A DNA stretch of 64,000 nt from Clostridium tepidum (GTDB taxonomy: Bacteria; Bacillota; Clostridia; Clostridiales; Clostridiaceae): assembly GCF_002008345.1 (NCBI RefSeq), contig NZ_MRAE01000004.1, positions 1 through 64,000 of the forward strand. The letters run 5' to 3'. Numbering within the stretch: position 1 is the first letter of the stretch; each line of letters starts with the position of its first letter. The translations under genes were made by a program, and so were the position numbers. Shown here one piece after another: positions 59,489-64,000 of this stretch. Below the pieces are notes generated by a model. The model saw only the letters and a list, made by a program, of their open reading frames with translations. It did not search any database and was not told where the DNA came from.

Positions 59489-60678
59489 AAGAGTTTATTT
59501 ATGTCTATAATTCCAGCACCTTGAACCCATTTAGAAAAAGGTAAAAGGGAACAAGATACTTTCATTAAAGATAGTATATCCTTAAATAAAAGTTCTTGAT
59601 TATTTTCAAATAATAAACTGCAAACTCCACTTATATATGCTGCGGCGCAAGAAGTACCAGTAAAATTGCGATAGGCCTCATCAAGAGGTTTTGGATATAT
59701 TTTTTTACCCATTTTTTCAGATATATAATTTGTATCAGAATTTAAAGAGCATATATTAACAGCAGCAGCAGCTAAATCAGGTTTTTCTATATTTGAAAAA
59801 GGGCCAGAAGATGAATAAATATAAGGTTTTTTTTCTATAGATGTAGTATCTATTCCACCTACAGTTATACAAGATTTTAAAGTTGCTATGCCTTGAATGG
59901 AGCCTTCAGCATTACCATTATTACCAGAAGGTACAATAATTATTATATTATTATTTAAAGCTATGTTGAAAATTTTAGAGAATAAATCTAGTATTTTATA
60001 ATTAATATAAGGAACTTCAAATGGAAGACAAATAATTTTTATATTAAATTCTTTTCTTATATTTATTAGAGTTTCTATTGAAAATAATATATCAGATATA
60101 AACCCTTTACCTAATTTATTAAAAGCTTTTACTACGCACAAATGACTTTTAGGAGCAATACCTTTATATAGACCATCAGATAGAGTGCCATTTCCCGCTA
60201 TAATCCCAGATATGAAGGTACCATGTCCATTATCATCATAAGGATAATTATAATTATTTATTAAGTCTAAAAAGCTTTTTATTCTATTAGTAGGATTAAT
60301 TAAATCTGTATGAGGGTAAACGCCTGTATCAACAATACCAATTCCAATATTTTGACCTGTAAGAGAATACCTTTCAGATATATTTACATTATTAGAAGCG
60401 CATACGCTATGTCCACACAAATAAGCATAAGTATCCAAACATATATATATTACTTGAGGATATTCTAAAAGTCGTTCAATAGCCTTAGGAGATACATAAG
60501 CACAAATACAATTACATAAAGATATTGATTTTAATATTTTGCCCTTATATAATTTAACTTTTTTTTCTATGTCTTTTTGAAGGTTTGTACAAATAATGAG
60601 AACTCTATAGTTTTTATAGTAATTATTTTTAATTGCTATTTTTAAGGTTTCCTCAATTTTATTTTTAAAAGAAAACAT
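59482..60678 (-). CDS. S8 family (subtilisin-like) serine peptidase
   Basis: This 398-residue subtilase has the full catalytic set: Asp117 in GIVDTGVYPHTDL, His152 in DNGHGTFISG, Ser343 in FTGTSCAAAYISG, and the oxyanion Asn in PSGNNGNAEG. Residues about 25-85 look like an I9-type prodomain. There is no signal peptide or membrane anchor, so it is probably intracellular or spore-associated rather than secreted. It is unusually rich in Cys (for example LCNCICAY). The target is unknown; a Csp-like germination role cannot be excluded. Confidence 0.9.
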   Translation of the reverse strand: MFSFKNKIEETLKIAIKNNYYKNYRVLIICTNLQKDIEKKVKLYKGKILKSISLCNCICAYVSPKAIERLLEYPQVIYICLDTYAYLCGHSVCASNNVNISERYSLTGQNIGIGIVDTGVYPHTDLINPTNRIKSFLDLINNYNYPYDDNGHGTFISGIIAGNGTLSDGLYKGIAPKSHLCVVKAFNKLGKGFISDILFSIETLINIRKEFNIKIICLPFEVPYINYKILDLFSKIFNIALNNNIIIIVPSGNNGNAEGSIQGIATLKSCITVGGIDTTSIEKKPYIYSSSGPFSNIEKPDLAAAAVNICSLNSDTNYISEKMGKKIYPKPLDEAYRNFTGTSCAAAYISGVCSLLFENNQELLFKDILSLMKVSCSLLPFSKWVQGAGIIDINKLLP

Positions 60679-60762
60679 AAAAACTCCTATAAAAATGCTT
60701 ACATGTATATTATATTATAAATATCATGCAATTGTTCCTATATTAAATTATATTTATGAATA

Positions 60763-61665
60763 TTAATCATTTTTATGTATATTAAAATAATCTAAACAAA
60801 AATCGAAAAATGCTTTAGCTGTAGGAGTAAGGGTTCTTTTCGAACATATAGCTAAATATAAATTTCTTTTTAAATTTAGATTTGTTATTTTACTCTTTTT
60901 TATAGAACTTAAACCTAAATACCCATTATAAACCTTTTCAGAGATAACAGATACACCCACACCGGTTTTTACAAATTGAAAAATTGTATCTAAATTATTT
61001 ACTTCACAACAGACTTCTAGATTTGATGGGTCAATACCACATTTTTTTAAATTATTTTCGAAAGTTTTTCTTGTAGCAGAAGATTTTTTTCTAAGAACAA
61101 ATTCGTATTTTAAGATAGATTCTGCATTTATTTCGTCAGGAATGTTTAAACTAGGATTAGATATTAAAACTAGATTATCTTCCACTAGCTTATAGGTTTT
61201 AATTTTATCATCTGCTATTAAATCACCAATAATACCAATTTCTGAATTAAAACCTAACAGATTTTCAATTACTTCTCCAGAGCTTTGCTCAAGTATATTA
61301 AAGGATACATCAGGAAATTTATTTTCAAAGTCTTTAACTAACTGAGGTATTATTGTATTACAAGGTGTACTACTAGCAGTTAAAGTTAATTTTCCACACA
61401 CAGTATTATTGAAATTAGATAAACAACATATAGCATTATCTCTAGCACTTAAAATTTCCAATGCATATTTTAAAAATGAATTTCCAGCAGGAGTTAATAA
61501 AACTTCTTTAGAAGTTCTATCGAAAAGTTGTACACTAAGTTCTTTTTCCAAAGTAGCTATATGAGAACTTATGGCAGGTTGTGATAAAAATACTGAATTA
61601 GCTGCTTTAGAAAAACTTTTATATTTAGCTACACTTATAAAAGCTTCTATTTGTTTAAAATCCAT
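60763..61665 (-). CDS. LysR-family transcriptional regulator
   Basis: This 300-residue regulator begins MDFKQIEAFISVAKYKSFSK, followed by SKAANSVFLSQPAISSHIATLEKELSV as the winged helix and an effector domain (VCGKLTLTASSTP onward). The N-terminus resembles the LysR group annotated as associated with selenium metabolism in clostridia, and CysL-like sulfur regulators. No selenium gene is adjacent, so this is only a family hint. Confidence 0.88.
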   Translation of the reverse strand: MDFKQIEAFISVAKYKSFSKAANSVFLSQPAISSHIATLEKELSVQLFDRTSKEVLLTPAGNSFLKYALEILSARDNAICCLSNFNNTVCGKLTLTASSTPCNTIIPQLVKDFENKFPDVSFNILEQSSGEVIENLLGFNSEIGIIGDLIADDKIKTYKLVEDNLVLISNPSLNIPDEINAESILKYEFVLRKKSSATRKTFENNLKKCGIDPSNLEVCCEVNNLDTIFQFVKTGVGVSVISEKVYNGYLGLSSIKKSKITNLNLKRNLYLAICSKRTLTPTAKAFFDFCLDYFNIHKND

Positions 61666-61838
61666 TTAGTTACCTCCCTGATTTATATAATATTATATTA
61701 TATTTATTATAACAATTTGTAATATTAAAGTAAAAGCAAATAAAACATTGTTATAGATTGTTTATTCTATTTAAAGGAGATAAACAATTGAATAGATGTT
61801 ATTTATATAAGTTATAGCAATTATAAGATTTTATTATA

Positions 61839-62270
61839 TTAATTTTTATATTTAAATATTATTATACCAATTAACATTACTATAACTCCTATGATTTTGT
61901 TAGGTCCAAATTTTATAGTTTGTGAATCAAAAAGTCCAAAAGCGTCCACTAGTGCTGCAGATGTAAGTTGAGATATTAATATTATACCTATTGCGTAAGT
62001 AGGTCCTAAAGCGCCAATTCCTTTCATTACTGTATAAATAATGATAACTCCTAAAACTCCACCTAATAGATATAATTTATTAACATTTTTTATATCTTTA
62101 AAATTACCATCGCCAGCTAGCATCCAAATTATAATAGTTATTATAAATCCGATACCTTGAACAAGTGTGTTGGTTTCCCACATACCTATTTTATCACTTA
62201 AACGAGTATTAAATACTCCCTGTAAAGTCATAGCTAGACCAGATATTATTGAATATATTATTCCTAGCAT
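61839..62270 (-). CDS. DMT-superfamily transporter, DUF606 (YdcZ) type
   Basis: This 143-residue protein has four to five hydrophobic segments, with a GLAMTLQGVFNTRLSDKIGMWETNTLVQGIGF start typical of the YdcZ/DUF606 half-transporters. Members act as homo- or heterodimers; only one gene is present here. The substrate is unknown. Confidence 0.88.
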   Translation of the reverse strand: MLGIIYSIISGLAMTLQGVFNTRLSDKIGMWETNTLVQGIGFIITIIIWMLAGDGNFKDIKNVNKLYLLGGVLGVIIIYTVMKGIGALGPTYAIGIILISQLTSAALVDAFGLFDSQTIKFGPNKIIGVIVMLIGIIIFKYKN

Positions 62271-62324
62271 GTAAAAACCTCCTTTATTTCATTAGGATTT
62301 CCCATAATATAAGAGTTTATTACA

Positions 62325-62368
62325 TAAAAAAATGGATAACAAGTTGAGGTTTACTTATTATCCATTTA
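62325..62368 (-). terminator. Terminator of the dUTPase-like gene
   Basis: On the minus strand AAATGGATAATAAGT pairs with ACTTGTTATCCATTT (one small mismatch) and is followed by a T run. Confidence 0.8.
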
Positions 62369-62374
62369 AATTCC

Positions 62375-62860
62375 TTAATAACCATTATTTTGTCTATCAT
62401 GATTTATGATATTCTTTTTTAAATAAGCTTCTTCTATATCTTTTTCTGAGAATCCTAAATTAATTCCTAAGTCTAAAAAATCTTCAAATAAAGTAATATA
62501 GTGATCTTTAGAAGAACAGATCATAAAATCATTTATATCTATATAAAGATTTAAAATTTGTTCAGTTAAACTGTAATCTAATTTTTTGGGCTGTAGAGTT
62601 AAATCCTTAAAGTTTTGCTCTAATCCTAGTGTTAAAATAAAATGAAGGCAATCTACATATTCTTCAAGTATAGTAGATTTATTTGAAGGTGATTGAACAC
62701 TCCAATATTTAAAACATCTAGTTTCATTAGCTAGTTCAGCTAGTTCCACCTGTAGAGCCAAAATCTTTTCACTTAATAGGGATTTACCTTCTAGAGAATG
62801 ATTTCTTGTTATATGTTCATCTAGAGTTTTTTGAAGTTCAAATAACTTTTTTAAATTCAT
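62375..62860 (-). CDS. Dimeric dUTPase-like protein (dUTPase_2/MazG fold)
   Basis: This 161-residue all-alpha nucleotide pyrophosphatase relative has the metal-binding pattern ALQVELAELANETRCFKYW followed by ILEEYVDCLHFILTLG, diagnostic of the dimeric dUTPase family in clostridia. It probably hydrolyses dUTP to dUMP. Activity is inferred from the intact ExxE...ExxD set. Confidence 0.87.
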   Translation of the reverse strand: MNLKKLFELQKTLDEHITRNHSLEGKSLLSEKILALQVELAELANETRCFKYWSVQSPSNKSTILEEYVDCLHFILTLGLEQNFKDLTLQPKKLDYSLTEQILNLYIDINDFMICSSKDHYITLFEDFLDLGINLGFSEKDIEEAYLKKNIINHDRQNNGY

Positions 62861-63152
62861 ATAAAAAGGCCGCCTTTCCCTAATTTTTTAAAACTATTAA
62901 AAAACATAAAAAAGTCACATATATATTTTATCTAAAATTATTGAAATTTAAAAGAAGGTGCAATCGGTTACATGATTTTTTTTTTAAAAATTACTAAATA
63001 TTTTTAATTTTATAGATTAATTATATTATGAAAAAATAATAATAAATATTTATAGAAGAAAATATAACTATAATTTTATTTAATAGATAAACATTAAAAT
63101 TAAAAATAATGATATTATAGAAGAATGATGTATTAGTATTAAGGAGGATTTT

Positions 63153-63830
63153 ATGATAATAGATACTCATATACATGAAAGCAAATATTCATTAGATAGT
63201 GAAATATCTTTAGAACAAATAGTTAAAAGAGCAAAAGAAATAGGATTAGATGGAGTTTGTATCACAGACCATGAAAGTAGTGATATTATGGACGAAGCAC
63301 ATGCTTATTCAAAAGCTACAGGATTTTTAATACTTGTTGGCGTTGAAATACTTACATATGAAGGTGATGTTCTAGTATTTGGATTAAAAGATATACCTAA
63401 AAATAAAATGCATGCTAAAGATTTATTTAAAATAGTATATGAGAATAATGGAGTAGCTATTAGTGCTCACCCATATAGAAACAATAATAGAGGTATGGGT
63501 GATTATATAAGACAGGCAAAAATGTTAGGTTTGTCTGGAGTAGAAGCATTTAATGGGAGTACAGAGTCGCATCAAAATTTATTAGCATATTCCATAGCTA
63601 CAGAATTAAATCTTCCATATATAGGATCTAGTGATGCACATGTTATAGAAAATGTTGGGAAATATGCTACGGTGTTTCCAAATGGAATAAGAGATGAAAA
63701 AGATTTAATACAGGCCATAAAAGAAAACAATGTTTGTCCAGCTATGTATGATAATGGGTTATATAAACATATAGATATATATAATAAAGTAGTCAATAAT
63801 TTAGACAATAATATATATAAGATTGTGTAG
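63153..63830 (+). CDS. PHP-domain phosphoesterase
   Basis: This 225-residue PHP-family metal-dependent phosphoesterase has motifs THIHES (His6, His8), ITDHES, VGVEIL, ISAHPYR and GSSDAH, giving the usual set of metal ligands. It resembles TrpH/YciV-like 3',5'-nucleotide phosphatases and histidinol-phosphatase relatives; no histidine genes are nearby. AAGGAGG precedes the ATG. A terminator follows. Confidence 0.9.
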   Translation: MIIDTHIHESKYSLDSEISLEQIVKRAKEIGLDGVCITDHESSDIMDEAHAYSKATGFLILVGVEILTYEGDVLVFGLKDIPKNKMHAKDLFKIVYENNGVAISAHPYRNNNRGMGDYIRQAKMLGLSGVEAFNGSTESHQNLLAYSIATELNLPYIGSSDAHVIENVGKYATVFPNGIRDEKDLIQAIKENNVCPAMYDNGLYKHIDIYNKVVNNLDNNIYKIV

Positions 63831-63851
63831 TGTATTTAAATTAAATAGAAA

Positions 63852-63892
63852 TAAAGAGATAGTATTAAAAAATTTAATATTATCTCTTTTGT
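63852..63892 (+). terminator. Terminator after the PHP gene
   Basis: The stem AGAGATAGTATTAAA/TTTAATATTATCTCT (one internal mismatch) is followed by TTTT. Confidence 0.85.
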
Positions 63893-64000
63893 TTATTAAG
63901 ATATTTTTTATTAAGAAAATTATATAATTAATTATGAAATATAATTGTATCAATATATATATATGTAGGGTAATTTAAAATTTTTCTAATTATAAAATTT

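Noticed and set aside
63893-64000. Last 108 bases of the window
   Set aside because: A+T-rich spacer with a short AT repeat near 63955. I see no gene, promoter match or hairpin that can be supported.

Overview
The window is a very A+T-rich stretch of a Clostridium sensu stricto chromosome centred on the replication origin. The evidence is the order gyrA-gyrB-remB-recF-yaaA-dnaN-dnaA | rpmH-rnpA-yidD-yidC-jag-mnmE-mnmG-rsmG-noc-parA-parB, the AGA/ATA-dominated codon use, a sporulation gene (yyaC), and anaerobe-type enzymes such as a double-cubane-cluster protein. The V1 part of the partial 16S rRNA looks like the C. botulinum group I/sporogenes or C. tetani type, but too little of it is present to name a species.

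Layout. Positions 1-480 hold the 5' end of a 16S rRNA gene read leftwards, with its leader and a consensus promoter. Positions 507-9279 (minus strand) are the gyrase/recF/dnaN/dnaA block. oriC is bipartite: 7677-7938 holds six TAG trinucleotides (DnaA-trio) beside DnaA boxes, and 9280-9832 holds five further DnaA boxes between divergent dnaA and rpmH promoters. Positions 9833-19126 (plus) hold ribosome, membrane-insertion, tRNA-modification and segregation genes, with two perfect parS sites. Positions 19178-23119 hold small sporulation and unknown genes, a decayed AI-2E-type transporter fragment, a cysteine-desulfurase relative and an MscS channel. Positions 23291-32760 run from a DCCP-type reductase through rpsF-ssb-rpsR (with an S6:S18-type leader) and gdpP-rplI-lonC to the replicative helicase dnaB.

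Positions 33006-42006 are mixed housekeeping genes: phosphoglucomutase, a FAD dehydrogenase, purA, an acyl-ACP thioesterase, a BaiN-type flavoprotein, and a dikinase regulator. The FAD dehydrogenase and purA promoters carry matching PurR-type paired boxes. Positions 42177-43154 are a tandemly amplified array of 11 tRNA genes (Glu-Val-Asp-Thr-Glu-Val-Asp-Glu-Val-Asp-Thr). Positions 43247-45203 (minus) encode a helicase-loader/DnaD pair. Positions 46432-57352 are a complete type II fatty-acid synthesis cluster (FabT, FabH, ACP, FabK, FabD, FabG, FabF, AccB, FabZ, AccC, AccD, AccA). It is led by a FabK-like flavoprotein and controlled by two tandem FabT-type operators placed on the promoter. The right end (57595-64000) holds a 2-hydroxyacid dehydrogenase/LysR pair, a cytoplasmic-looking subtilase, a second LysR regulator, a DUF606 transporter, a dimeric dUTPase-like protein and a PHP phosphoesterase.

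Most genes point away from oriC on both sides, as expected for co-directional replication and transcription. The head-on exceptions are yyaC/desulfurase, the BaiN-type gene, dnaI/dnaD and the 59.5-62.9 kb block. I saw no CRISPR array, prophage, insertion sequence or recognisable defence locus. The more notable signals are regulatory: the DnaA-trio, parS merged with a terminator, ribosome-binding sites buried in long hairpins, paired PurBoxes, tandem FabT boxes, the tRNA array and a long convergent palindrome.
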